Assembly: GCF_949628215.1 (NCBI RefSeq)
Contig: NC_134283.1
Span: forward strand, 23,848,975-23,912,974
Source: Phalacrocorax aristotelis
Taxonomy: Eukaryota > Chordata > Aves > Suliformes > Phalacrocoracidae
Length of the DNA stretch: 64,000 nt
Direction of reading: 5' to 3'
The translations under genes and the position numbers were made by a program. Below the pieces are notes generated by a model, which saw nothing but the letters and a program-made list of their open reading frames with translations, was not told the DNA's origin and made no database searches. How positions within the stretch are numbered: position 1 is the stretch's first letter; each line of letters starts with the position of its first letter. Shown here piece after piece: positions 1-15,900 of this stretch.

Positions 1-449
1 GGGCCCGCCCCCGGTCCCCTCACGCCGGGCTGCCTCCTCCGTCCCTCCGGGACCGGCCTTGCCCGTCCCAGCCCAGCCAGAGCCACAACCGGCCGTCCTG
101 GAATAGGCTTTCTGCCTGCACATCATTAGGCTTCAGAGTGAACACCCAGCACCAACTGGCGGGCAGTGGCACCCTCTTGCTGAGCTGCCATCCCTAGGCT
201 CAGGCAGACATCCCTTCCTCCCTGCCCCCCTTCCTCCCTGCCCCCCTTCTGTGCCCCCCAAAACTCTGCTTTTTGGGCCCCCCCAAACTACCTGCAGGCA
301 TCACCACCCCCGCAGCCTTGTTGAGCCATAAAACATGAATTATTGCAAATAAAAGGACATTACAAAAACCCCATGAGCAGTAAAAAGCTGTGCTTTTAAC
401 CAATCAATTAAAAGGCAGAGCAAGGGGATTAGCTCACTGAATATTAATT
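1..449. other. Left-edge flank, no gene recognised
   Basis: The first 70 bases are GC- and CpG-rich and could be the edge of a CpG island lying left of the window. In human the neighbour on this side is DOK4, but nothing here identifies it. The rest is ordinary intergenic sequence with short C-rich runs at 220-290. A plus-strand AATAAA occurs at 348-353, but I see no plus-strand gene for it to serve. Confidence 0.4.
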
Positions 450-455
450 TTTAAT
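450..455 (-). terminator. Possible CCDC102A polyadenylation signal (ATTAAA)
   Basis: Read on the minus strand this is ATTAAA, about 780 bases past the CCDC102A stop codon at 1237-1239. No closer AATAAA was noticed between the two, so 456-1236 is best read as 3' UTR. This is an inference from position only. Confidence 0.35.
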
Positions 456-1236
456 AAGGTTGTGTCTGAGCTCCTCCAAAGCCCCACTCAGCACCTCTCT
501 GTGGGCTGGCCATGGGGGCTGGGCTGCAGAGGCCTGGGCTGGGGGCTCAGCACCCAGAGGCAAGCACCCACAGGTGTGTACATCTGACTGCCTGGCCACA
601 GCCCTGCAGATGCAGGCACCTCTACGGCCATGATACACTCCCCAGCCCCTGCTTCTCACTTCACAGGCACAGGGATGGGCTTTACCCATGAGCTGGGCTT
701 GTCCCCAGACATGGAGATGGCGATGGCAGCAGGGCAACACCAGCAGCCACACGTCCAGCCTCAATTGTGGCTTGCAGAGAACACCGTGTCTCCCCGATGC
801 TGTTCCCCCTCCCACCCACTACATCCTCACTCCTGCGTGGTGACAAAGCAGCAGCCCAAGCCACCACCAGAGGCTGGCCCCCTCTGGGCTCTGTATTTAT
901 AATTAAAAAAATCATATACAAATACATACATATATATATATCTATAAAAATGTGGGCAGCAGAGCGTGACTAGCTGCAGGGGTCGGTGCCCCTCTCTGCC
1001 CTGTGCTTCCTCCTCCTGGGCTGCTCAGTGATACTGGCTTGGGTGGCCACATCCATGTCCCAGGAAATGCTGGTGGCCGAGGTGCATCGGATACCGTCTG
1101 AGAGGCAGTGGGCTTGGAGCATCCCTGGGCAAGTTCATTCCTGCCGCTCCATGTCTCAGTTTCCCCATCTATACGAGGGTCACTGCAAGGCCAGGCCATG
1201 CGATGTCCCCGCAGCGGTGGCACCTGGCCCTGGGCT

Positions 1237-5996
<4,760 letters not shown>

Positions 5997-6109
5997 CTGC
6001 AGGAGAGAGGAGGGGTCAGGGGATCCTGGGGGGCTGCAGCAGGTGGCTGGAAGGGCCTGGAGGGAAGGGGGGGCACAGCCACTGGTTTTGGGGATGACAC
6101 ACAGAGCAA

Positions 6110-6350
6110 TGAGGTCCCTGGCATGCGGCCTGGTCAGGTCCCTGGCAAGGACTCTGGTGATGTCCCTAGCTGGGTCCCTAATGATGTCCCCAGCAAGGTC
6201 GCTGGTGATGACCCCAACAAGGAGCCAAGTGATGGCCCCAGCCAGGTCCCCAACGAAGACCGCAGTGAGGTCCCCAGCAAGGACCCTGGCAGGGTCCCTG
6301 CTGAGGACCCTGGCAAGGTCCCCAAGGAAGATTCTGGCGAGGTCCCAGTG
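6110..6350. repeat. Minisatellite of about 24-bp units
   Basis: About ten imperfect copies of a unit like GGTCCCCAGCAAGGACCCTG, alternating GTCCC and GACCC/GATG blocks. The unit is near a multiple of three, which keeps long frames open on both strands; these are repeat artefacts. It lies in the presumed first intron of CCDC102A. Confidence 0.85.
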
Positions 6351-7114
6351 AGGATTGTAGCCCACTGCCCAGCCACTGGCACCTTGTTCCACCTTGGCAC
6401 TGCAGCAGGCACCAGGCTGGCCCAGGGCACCTCTGTCAGCACACTGGAGGCAGCAACGTCTACATGTCATCCACATGAGGTCATCTGGATGATGTCATCT
6501 GCAGGCCTCCAAGACCATCCCTGGTGCTGTGTTGGGAGGACCCAGCTGCACCCCAACAGCTCCAGCAAGGGTTAAAGCCTGGATCCAGCGCCAGCGAGGC
6601 AGGAACAGTTCCGGAAGAAGAGCCGGAGCTGCCGAACCTGCGTGGCAGCAGGATGTGTGCCGAGGCAGCCAGCAGACACGCTCTCCGGTGACCCCGCAAC
6701 AAAGGGCCAGCGCTGACCGCCTAAGTCCCAGCACAGACCTCACATCCCGGCTGGGCCAGGCGGGTAAACCACCCCAGGAAACCTTAATGGGAGGCTGCTG
6801 TGCGCCCTAATGGGATAAGTACAGAGTCTGCCCGCAGCCAGCCCACAGTGCCCCGGCAGGTTTTTGGGATGGTGCAGCCCGGACCCGCAGCCAAATCCGG
6901 CCACGCTGTGAGAGCCAGTGCCGGTGCAGCCGACAGCAATTATGTGCTTTGCACGGGGAAAAAATTAATTTCTCTGATGATATTTGCTGAAGCGGTGAAG
7001 TTTTGGTGAAACTTAGAGGTGAGCCCTGGCCTGCACTCTCCTGCTGCCTGCATGGGCTTCTGCCCTGGGGAGGAAACCCAGGTCCCGGCAGGATCTGGCA
7101 CTGGCAGACCCCAG

Positions 7115-7370
7115 CTGCTGTTCAGTGCCCACGGGAGCGTGGGCACCCGTACAATGCCCGTGGGAGCGTGCATGGAGCACGGGCCCCCGTGCAACGCCCG
7201 CGGGCCCCCATGCAATGCTCGCGGGAGCACCAGCACCCCTGCAGCGCCCACAGGAGCATCGGCACCCGTGCAACACCCACGGGCTGCAATCCTGGATCAC
7301 GGGTGTCCCTGGAACTCCCACGAAGAGCACACGTGGCACACCAGCACCCCTGCAGCGCCCGTGGATCGCG
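7115..7370. repeat. Degenerate GC-rich tandem repeat
   Basis: Repeating blocks of the form GCCCACGGGAGC, ACCCGTGCAA and CACCCCTGCAGCGCCC recur about every 25-45 bases across this stretch. It borders the CpG island and merges into it. No coding potential is believable despite long open frames. Confidence 0.7.
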
Positions 7371-7975
7371 GTACCCCACGAGCGCGCGCCCACACCCCCT
7401 CCGCCCCGTCCCGGGCTCCGGGCGGGGGCGGAACCGCCCGCCCCCCGCGTCTCCCCATTGGCCGCAGGCGCTGCCACTCCGCCGCCGGCGGTGACGCGCC
7501 CCGGCCCGCGGGACCCGCCGCATTCCTGCGCGCCCGCCCGGCCCCGCCCCGCCCGGTACGGCCGGTACCGCCTGGCTCGGCCCGGCCCGGCCCGGCCCGG
7601 CCGGGCTTGGCTGGGCTCGGCTCGGCCCGGTACCGCCCGGCCCGGCCCGGCGCGGCTGCCCATCCCCCCGCCCCGCCCCCGCGAAAGTTTCCCGCAAGTT
7701 TCCCGTCGCGCCGGTGCCGCCGTTTCCGCGTCCCGCCCGCCGGCCCGGCCCTCCCCACCCCGCTCCCTCACCGGTGTCAGCGCGGCGGCGGTGCGGGGAG
7801 CCCGCGCGGGCCGGGGCGCTGCCGGGCGAGTCTCCTCCTCCTCCCCCTCCTCCTCCTCCTCCTCCCCCTCCCCCGCCGCTCCCGCCCCCCGCCCGCGCCC
7901 GAGGGGGCCGGTCCCGCTGCCCGAGCCCAGCCCGAGGCCGCCGGTGCGTGCCTTGCCTCCGTGGGGGATTCCACT
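7370..7975. promoter_or_regulatory. CpG island, probable CCDC102A promoter
   Basis: Very GC- and CpG-rich sequence with several GC-box-like CCGCCC/GGGCGG strings. It contains a run of GGCCC pentamers (7555-7655) and a TCC/CCT polypyrimidine tract (7829-7885). It lies upstream of the minus-strand CCDC102A leader and is the only island near it, so it is the likely promoter and may hold the noncoding first exon. The exact start site cannot be placed by eye. Confidence 0.7.
7555..7655. repeat. GGCCC pentamer-rich run
   Basis: Repeated GGCCC and GGCTC/GGTAC pentamers, for example five GGCCC in a row near 7578-7600. It lies inside the CpG island and may form stable secondary structure. Confidence 0.8.
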
Positions 7976-8039
7976 CTGCTTTTGGCGCGGGGGAGAGGGG
8001 TTTGCTGTGTGTCCGTGGCTTGCACGCGTGGGTTTCCGA

Positions 8040-8830
8040 GCGGTTATGCTCGTGCGGGCCTCACGTCGGTGTTTGCACGTGGGAGACCGTGCACAGTGAT
8101 GCACACACGTGTTGCACGTGCATGCACGGTGGCGTGCTTGCATACGCGTGCAGGTGGGTGTTTGCCCACGGGGAAGCTCGCTCGAGGGTGTTCCTGCATG
8201 CGTTTTTACGTGCAGGTGGGTTGCACGCAAGCGACTGCAGCAAGGGGCACGTGCACAGTGATGCCTGCACGCAAACCTGCTGCAAGTGGTGGCACAAAGC
8301 TGTACACCGGCGTGCTTGTGGCCAAGTGTGTTGCCTGCAAGTGTTTGCGTGCGAGAGGTTGCACAACACTGGTTGCGGTTGCATCTGGTTGCAGTTGCTC
8401 ACGGGTGCTTGCAGACATGCACAGGACTGTGTTTGCACAAGTGTAGTGCATAGAGGGGCTTGCACGGGCACATGCGTACATGTGGGCACATTCACAACAA
8501 ACCAGGAGGCTTTTGTGCCTGCTGGCACATGGGTATTTGCACATGGGTATTTGCACATGGATGTGCCTGCATACATATGTGTTGCATGCAAGGGTGTGCA
8601 TGTGAGAGGCTGAATGTTGCTGTTTGCAAGTGGTTGTCATTGCTCACGGGTGCTTGCAGACATGCACAGGAACAAGCTTGCTTGCGGGTGTTTGCCTACG
8701 AGTGTGGTGCATAGACCCACATTGCACAGACGCCTGCACACATGGGCATGCTCACACACATTTGCATGGGTAGTTGCACGCAGTGGTGCTGGCCCACAAG
8801 TGTGATGCACATGGGGATGCGGCTGCCAGA
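8040..8830. repeat. Long GCAC/TGCA-rich degenerate tandem array with a higher-order unit of about 245 bp
   Basis: Dense alternation of purine and pyrimidine (TTGCACGTGCATGC-type strings). A near-exact block starting TTGCTCACGGGTGCTTGCAG occurs at 8395 and again at 8640, an offset of 245 bases, and the flanks are also related (GCGAGAGG near 8351 and GTGAGAGG near 8601; GTGCATAG after each block). Long open frames here, rich in Cys, His and Val, are a by-product of the repeat. Confidence 0.85.
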
Positions 8831-10069
8831 CTTCAGGCTTGGCCCCCGGCTTCTCCACAGCCTGGTCCCCTTCGGGGTTTGAATGCTCCTGCAGCTGCTG
8901 GCGCCGTGGCTGCAGTGCCGGGAGGCCTGTGCTGGCTGCCGGAGCAAGCCTGAACACTCTCCCTGCAGGATTGGCATCTCTCTGCTACAAATTCATGAGT
9001 CAGAGGCTGGGGCCTGGGAGGGGACCTGGGCAAGGGGGGAGACGGGACACGACATCCCCACTAGAGGATCCCCACGGATTAGCGAGTCCCGGACAGCCAC
9101 ACAAGCACTGCCCCTGCATCCCAGTGCTGGCTCTGTCATGCTCCCGACTAAGCAGCAAAGCCCCAAACTAGCATTTCCCCCCAATATTCTTCCCTTTGCT
9201 GGATGCTTTTCAGCCAAAATATTGGGAAATACAAGCAGCCAAGAGGATTTGTTTCCCATGCGATGGGGAAATGATGCCACAGGACACTGACACCCTTTTC
9301 TCCCCCAGCATCAAGCAAAGCAGAGAAAAATTAGTTAAAGCAAAACAGCAAATGCCTGTGCATGTTCTTTCCAAGCCGGGTATTTTTCCACTGGAAACAA
9401 CCCCAAAAAGCTGGAGGTGGGAGCTGCTTTGCTCTCCCACCCCCCTGTCCCTGTGTTCTGTGCTGGGTAGGCCCAAACTGGCAGCTTTGCTTGCAGCCGG
9501 TAAAGCAATTTTGCAGGCGGTTGGCCAGAACTGCTGGTGCGTGCTATCATGTTGAGGTTTTAACCCACTCATGGCATTAAAACCGGGCTTTGAAAGCCAG
9601 CAAAGTTTTTTCCAAGTGTTTCTTTACTGTTTGCTTGGACATGAGCATCTTGGTGACACCAGCAGGTTCAAGGATGTATTCCTTCACCCAGGGCATGTCA
9701 CCTAAGGACGTGGACAGTGACTCATCTCTGTGGTCCGTGGACCATCCTCCTGGCACCTTCCTCCTCCAGTTCTGGGTTTCCAGCCTGGCCTAGGGTGCCT
9801 GGCCATACCAGCAGACCCCCCTGAATCCATCCCCAAAGGGCTCCCATCTTTGGGGTGGGTCAGGCAGAGGCAGGTCATTGCCCTGTGCTGTGAGATGAGA
9901 CCTGGAGACTCACTGCATGAATGGCTGCAGGCGCTGGGCAAGCACAGGGCGGCATCGCAGCCCCATGGTGGGCACCGGTGTGGCTGAGGTGTCCCCCTGA
10001 CCCTGCGCCTCTGCATGTGACCACATCCCTCCAGCTGGAACCAGCAGCCCCTGGAGCACAAGGTGAAGC
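8831..10069. other. Intergenic sequence, nothing recognised
   Basis: No exon, repeat family or RNA gene was recognised. Open frames are short and lack family resemblance or matching splice phases. Confidence 0.5.
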
Positions 10070-11450
10070 CTTTTGGGGCAAAGCGCTCCAGCCTCTCCTC
10101 CCCCAGTTTGTACATATAACCAGGATTACCCTGTCCCAGGTGGAGAATCTGGCACTTGCTCTTGATAATTTTCATATGACTGGTGATTGCTCAGCTCTCT
10201 ATAAGGCCCAAATCTCTCTATAAGGCCCCCCTAGCCTCAAAGGAGTTCACAGCTCCTCCTAGCTTAGTATTGTCGGCAAACTTACTTAAAGTACATTTGA
10301 ATCCTGCAACCAGATCATTTATAAAAACATTAAAGAGTTCTGGACCTAAAACTGAGCCCTGGGGTACCCTCCCCGGTGCCTGGCCGCCAGCCTGGTGTGA
10401 CCCCATTTACTGTAACTCTTTGAGCCTGACCCATCAGCCCATTGCTCGCCCAGCATGTTACGGACTTGTCTAGCTGTGTGCTGGACATTTTGTCCAGAAG
10501 GATATTGGGAGAGACAGTATCAAAAGCTTTGCTAAAATCCTGAAACACCACATTACTGACTTCCCTTGGCCAACTCGATGGGTGACTGTGTTGTAAAAGG
10601 AAACGCAGTTGGATAAGGAGGACTTTCCCCTCATGAACTCATGCTGGCTGTGATCAATGACTGCGTTGTCTCTCAAGTGCTTTTCAGTAACTCCCAGAAC
10701 AACCTTCTGCATAATTTTACTAGCACTGAAGTGAGACTGATAGGTCTGTAATTACCAGGGCCTTCCTCCTTACCCTTCTTGAAAATGGGGGCAACATTTG
10801 CCAGCTCCCAGTCAACTGGGACCTCTCCAGACACCGAAGACTGTTGAAAAATAATGGAGAGAGGTCCCATGATGACATTGGCTAGCTCTTTCCATACCCT
10901 ACGATAAATCCCATGGGGCTCCATAGCCTTACGTGCATCAAGCTGGAGCAGCAAGTTTCGAACACGTTCAGGTTTGGCTGGGAGTTTATCATCCCCCAGT
11001 CACAGTCTTCCAGTCCAGGCTCCAGGGATCCCAGGGCCCACCATCAGTGTTGAAGACAGAGGCGAAGAAGGCATTAAACATCTCTGCTTTGTCTGTGTCC
11101 CTACTTGTGAGGAAACCGACCTCATCACGCAATGGACCAATGTTACTCCTGATCCTCCTTTTGCTATTTACACATTTTAAAAAGCCTGTTTTGTTGTCCT
11201 TCACAGTGCTGGCCAGCTTGAACACTAATTGAGCTTTGGCTACACAAATTTTCTCCCTACAGCAGTGCTGTAGTCCTCCCACATTGCCTGGCCTTGCTCC
11301 CAATGTCTGTACGCTTTCTGTTTCCACCTGAGTCCTAGCAGCAGATCCCTGCTCAGCCACACTGGCCTTCTGCTCCGCTGGCTTGACTTCCCCCACTTAT
11401 CAAACTGTGCTGTGTCAATGCTCTGCTTGGAGCCTGGCTCCTGACCCAGT
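10070..11450 (-). mobile_element. CR1 LINE fragment (reverse transcriptase part), dead
   Basis: Minus-strand frames read in order as CR1 ORF2: RRPVWLSRDLL near 11400, DTDKAEMFNAFFASVF near 11080, [26 protein letters not shown] and [12 protein letters not shown] near 10740-10880, FSKAFDTVSPNILLDK near 10520, then [19 protein letters not shown] and [13 protein letters not shown] near 10270-10370, and SKCQILHLGQGNP near 10140. The catalytic FADD box reads FADN, so the second aspartate is lost. The frame is broken several times and both the endonuclease end and the 3' tail are missing. It is an old 5'- and 3'-truncated copy lying between CCDC102A and ADGRG5. Confidence 0.95.
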
Positions 11451-12989
11451 GGCACTGCTGCGGTGTCAGTGCTGCTGCAGTGGCTGGCTGGGTTCCTCAG
11501 CATGGGAGAGCAGGGGTTGCTGGTGAGCTGGTGGTGGGGAGAAGCTCATTAGGGGCAGAAGGTTAATTACATCAGACATGCCCAGGGAGCGGGTTGTCTT
11601 TGGGCCACACTGAATTGCAGCCGTCTGCCGTCTCCTTGGGGTTTGGCAGTGCCGCGGAAGTTCCCCCCTGCCCCAGTCCCTCACTAGGCTGCAAAAAAGG
11701 AAAAGGAAATTTAAAAGCTCTCTTGATTAGTCTGCTTATCTGCATATGAACAGTTCCTTTTCCGCAGCCCCAACCACAACCGAGGTAGATCCGGAGCAGC
11801 CGACTCCACAGTGGTGGTGCTGACAAGGAGAGCTGCTCCCTGCCCAAGGTAGGGGCTTTGCCAGAGCTAAGTGGGGATGCAGGGGACCGGCATGGTGCTG
11901 TGGGTTCGCCAGGGGGGCAAGCAGCTCCCCAGAAAAACAAAACCCACCTGAAGTAACAGCTGCACCCTGCCATTTCCGGGGGGCACAGCGAGGAAATGAT
12001 GCTCTCTCCAGCTTGGCGGCAGCAGCAGGGATGGTGTTTGGCATTGCCAGGCTGTGCTGGGCAGCAGGGGAGGTCAGGGCAAGCACCTTTGCTGGGTGCC
12101 CCAGGGATCCACGGGTTATGTCGGTGAGAAGTAAAAGGGTTATTTATTGCAAAACTTCCTAAAGGAGCTGTGATGGCTGTCCCTCACTGGGGGTCAGAGG
12201 GCAGTCTGTGCCGGCAGTTGCCCAACACGCCACCCACTGTGCTGCTGCCCCTGCCCTGGGAGGCTCTGGCTCTGCTCACCATCACCAGCCTCAGTGCCTT
12301 GAAGCATCAATCCTATTGCTGCATCCACAGTAAAAACCATGTGTACATCAAGGTTGCACCCCGGCACTGCTGAACTTGCAGCCTCTCTCCCTATCTGCTT
12401 TCAGTGCCAGCAGTGTTACCGCAGCAGGCATAGCTGTGAGCAGCACTGGGTGCTGCGTTGCAAATCTTGCTGCTAGCTGCCTTCCCCCTGACCCTGCACT
12501 GTGGACACTTTCTCCTCCCCAGCTTGGTGCTTGGCTGCTGCCGGCAAGCCCTTGCATGGTGGCAGAGCATGCTGGTGTCCCTTCTGGCTTGCAGGCTGCT
12601 TGCTGGGGATTTGCAGCCATGGGCTGGGATGGCAGCGGGTCTGAGTCCCTGTTGTGGTGTTGGTGAAGCAGAAGCCTTCCCCCTGCAGTTTTACAACCTT
12701 AATGGTAAAACGGATGCGAAGGACATCCTGCACTCTGGTTGCTGTGGCAAGCACCCTCTTCCTCACCCAGCACTCACATCTGCTGCCAGTGCAGCTGCTT
12801 GGTGCTTCTGGGCTGGGGCTTTGCTGCTGCGATGTGGGGTGCTTCAGTGGGGCTTGGCTGCTGGGAGTTGGGGGGATCCTCCAGGATCCCATCTTTGTCC
12901 TGCACCCAGCACATGGGAAAGGGCTGAGGTCCTGGGGGACGTGGGTGAGGGGTCCGGGGAGCTGCCCAGGTCCTGGGTGTCTTTTTCAG
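11451..12989. other. Sequence upstream of ADGRG5, no exon recognised
   Basis: This stretch presumably carries the ADGRG5 promoter and any noncoding leader exon, since the coding exon is preceded by an acceptor (CTTTTTCAG ending at 12989). It is not a CpG island and no start site could be placed. Confidence 0.4.
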
Positions 12990-12998
12990 GAGAGGACC

Positions 12999-15900
12999 AT
13001 GGCGATGTGTACCCCACTGCTCATCACCCTTGTCCTTGTCCATCACCTTGTCACCACCTCCATCCTGCGGGCTCAAGGTAGGGAGGTCTCCCTCTTCCAT
13101 CCCAGTGTTAGACTGGGTGTTTTCCGGGCTGTTCAGGGCTCCACAGGCTGGGGCAGGAAAGGGAGTGGGGCAGGGTGCTGTATGCCAAGGCTCAGCTCTC
13201 AAAATGGCTCTGTCAGTGCTGGAGGAGACGGAGAGCGAGTGGGATGCCCTGGAGAAGGAGCTGCAGCAGGGCTGCAGCAGCACCCTCCGCACCAGGGAGA
13301 GGTGAGCACTGGCTCCCACCCCACTATCCCTCAGACCTCCCACATCCGCCCCAGACCCACCCAGGGGCTGATTCCTGCTGCACCCTGCCCTAAACACCCT
13401 CCCTGTGCAGGTTAAATCAGCTGGAAGAGAAGCTGGCCCACCACGAGAAATACAACTTCACGGGCAGCATGATCGAGACCTACGTGTTCAAGTTCATGAC
13501 TGAGCACTTCAGAGGGTTAAACCTCAGCAGCAGGATGGTTGGTCCCCCCAAGACTGCGGGGCTATTCCCAGGGGATGCTGGTACCCCCCTGGCCCCCTCC
13601 ATCCCTCCACCCCTGGTGGGAGGTACCAGGGGGATGCTAGGGTGGCTGATGCTTGCCCACACTGGATTTTCATCATCCTCCAAGGATGCTTTATGCCACC
13701 AAAGCCTCCTGAGATGCAGCTCTGCCAGGGTGCAGCAGGCAGCTGGGGCTGCAGGTCCCCAGCACCACTGCTGGAATAAATCCAGGGGCTTCTAAAGCCA
13801 GGGATGCCTTGCAGCTGAGAGCCAGGATTTCCATCCTGAAGCTCTTCTGATTTACAAAAAGGGAAACCCTGGCCCTCACCTCCCTGCAGTGGTAAAGGGA
13901 GAGGGAAACCACAGTGGGGACCATGCAGGGTGACTTCCCTGTCCCAGTGCAAGGGGGTCACGCAGCAGCACCGTGGCATTTCTCCCAGCCACAGGGCTGC
14001 CCTGCCATGAAGGTCCAACCGCTCCAGCCTGAGGTTCCTTCCTACAGGACTAGGCAGATTTTGCAGGCAGGGGTACCTGCCTGCCAGCTGGGACCCCCAG
14101 CTCAGGACCTGGGAGCAGAGACCATCTCAGCGAGCCCACCAAGATGTGAAATCCCACTGGGAAAGCATCCCGGTGCGATGCTTCTGCCCCATGCTTGTCC
14201 CATGGCAGGGCTGGCAGGACAGGTGTGCCCACCCATAGGTGACAGGACCCCCCCACCTACAGCCCTCGCATGAGCTGTAGGTTGGAAGGGCTCTGGTGTC
14301 GAGACAGGAGTGGCTGCCATATCCGCATGTCCGCAGGCACCATGGTGGAGCTGGAGCTGCTGCTGGGGCTGGGGGATGCCATTGGGCCACGCCAGTAACT
14401 GGGATGGCTGTGCCGGGGGCGGGGGGGCAGCCAGGAGAGCACCCTGAACACCCCACTAACCTATCTGAGCACAGGCTGGTGAAACCCATCTCTCCCCTGC
14501 CTGCTGGCACAGGATGGGAAGCCAGGTGGCGCCAGGAGGCTCAGACACGCCATGAAGTTCCCGGCGGAGCTCGTGGAGGGTGTCCAGATGCGGGGGATGG
14601 AGCAGGAGCTCATCTGCATCTATATCCACAGCCCCTGCATCTTCCAGGTGAGCCACAGCTCCTGGCACAGACCCCCTGAGCATCCTTGGCCAGCAGCATG
14701 CCTGCCCTGTCACCCATCCCTCGCTGAGATGCTCGGGGGGTGGGTGGGATGTCCCGGGGGCCCAGGGCTTTCCCCACAGGCACCCCAACTCTTGCAGGAT
14801 GCCCACAACAGCTCCGTGCTGAACAACAATGTGCTGGGAGCCTTCCTGCAGAGTGGGCACGTGGCTGGACTCAGCCGCCCTGTGGAGATCCAGTTCTGGC
14901 ATGACATGGTGCTGGTGAGCAGGGCTTCACCCATGAGCCTGGGTGGGGTGGGGATCCCCAGCACAAGCGTTTCCCCTGGAGCTGGGGAAAGAAAAATTGT
15001 CCCCTCTCTGCATTGGGACTAGAAGGTTTCTGGGGTCCCTGGGGAGTGGAAAGAGACCCCAGCTCTCCTCCTCTGTCCCCTTTCTACCAGGATGCCTCCA
15101 ATGCCACCTGCGTCTTCTGGCAGCCTGGAGCTGGTAAGTGTGGCTGCGGCCAGGATGGGGGCAATGCCAGCTCAGTGCCACCCCGAAGGCATCACCTGTC
15201 TGCCTCCTGGGCAGCCCTGGCAAGGTTTGATGTCCCCTCGATATGCCCTGGCCACCGTGTCACCCTCTGATGGCAACTTCCTGGCAGGTGTGGGCAGCAC
15301 AGGCAGCTGGAGCAGGAAGGGCTGCGAGACCATTCACAGGGAGGGCACCGTTATCTGCCACTGCGACCACCTCACCTACTTCGCTGTCCTGCTGGTCCAC
15401 AGCCCTTCCTCCTCCTTCCCCCTTCCCTCTTCCCCCTTCAATCTTTCCTTCTTCCTTCTTTCTTTCTCCTACTCCCATGCTCCTTCCTCCTTCCCTCCTT
15501 TCCTCCTTTCCTCCTTCTGTCTTCCTCTTTTCCTTTTCTTCCTTCTCCCCTCCATCCTTCTTCCTCCTTCCTGGAGGTGTGGGTATAGATGGGTGTGGGA
15601 GTAGGGGTTGTATGTGGGGGTAAAGGGTGTATGTGGGGGGTGTGGGGTGTCCGGCAGGAGAGGGTGGCCGGGGGGTGGTTTTGCAAGGGGCTCCCTCTTT
15701 TCCCAGCGGGCAGGTGCTGCCGCAGGACCTGCCCCAGCTCACCCTCTCCCTCCAGCTCCCATCGAGCACCCTGAGCCGAGCCCAGCTGGCATCGCTCACT
15801 TACATCAGCACCATCGGCTGCTCTCTGTCGGCTGCTGCCACCATCTGCACCCTCCTGCTCTGCTGCTTCTCCAGGTAAAGCCATGCCATGCCGTGCCATG

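Noticed and set aside
1156-1172. CTCAGTTTCCCCATCT string, also at 25834-25849, like the MIR SINE core
   Set aside because: Only about 16 bases are shared at each site and no flanking SINE structure could be followed, so no element is called.
7013-8446. Open frames of 405 codons (minus, 7013-8230) and 475 codons (plus, 7019-8446)
   Set aside because: They run through a CpG island and tandem repeats, with extreme Ala/Arg/Pro or Cys/His/Val composition and no domain. Stop-poor GC-rich repeats explain them.
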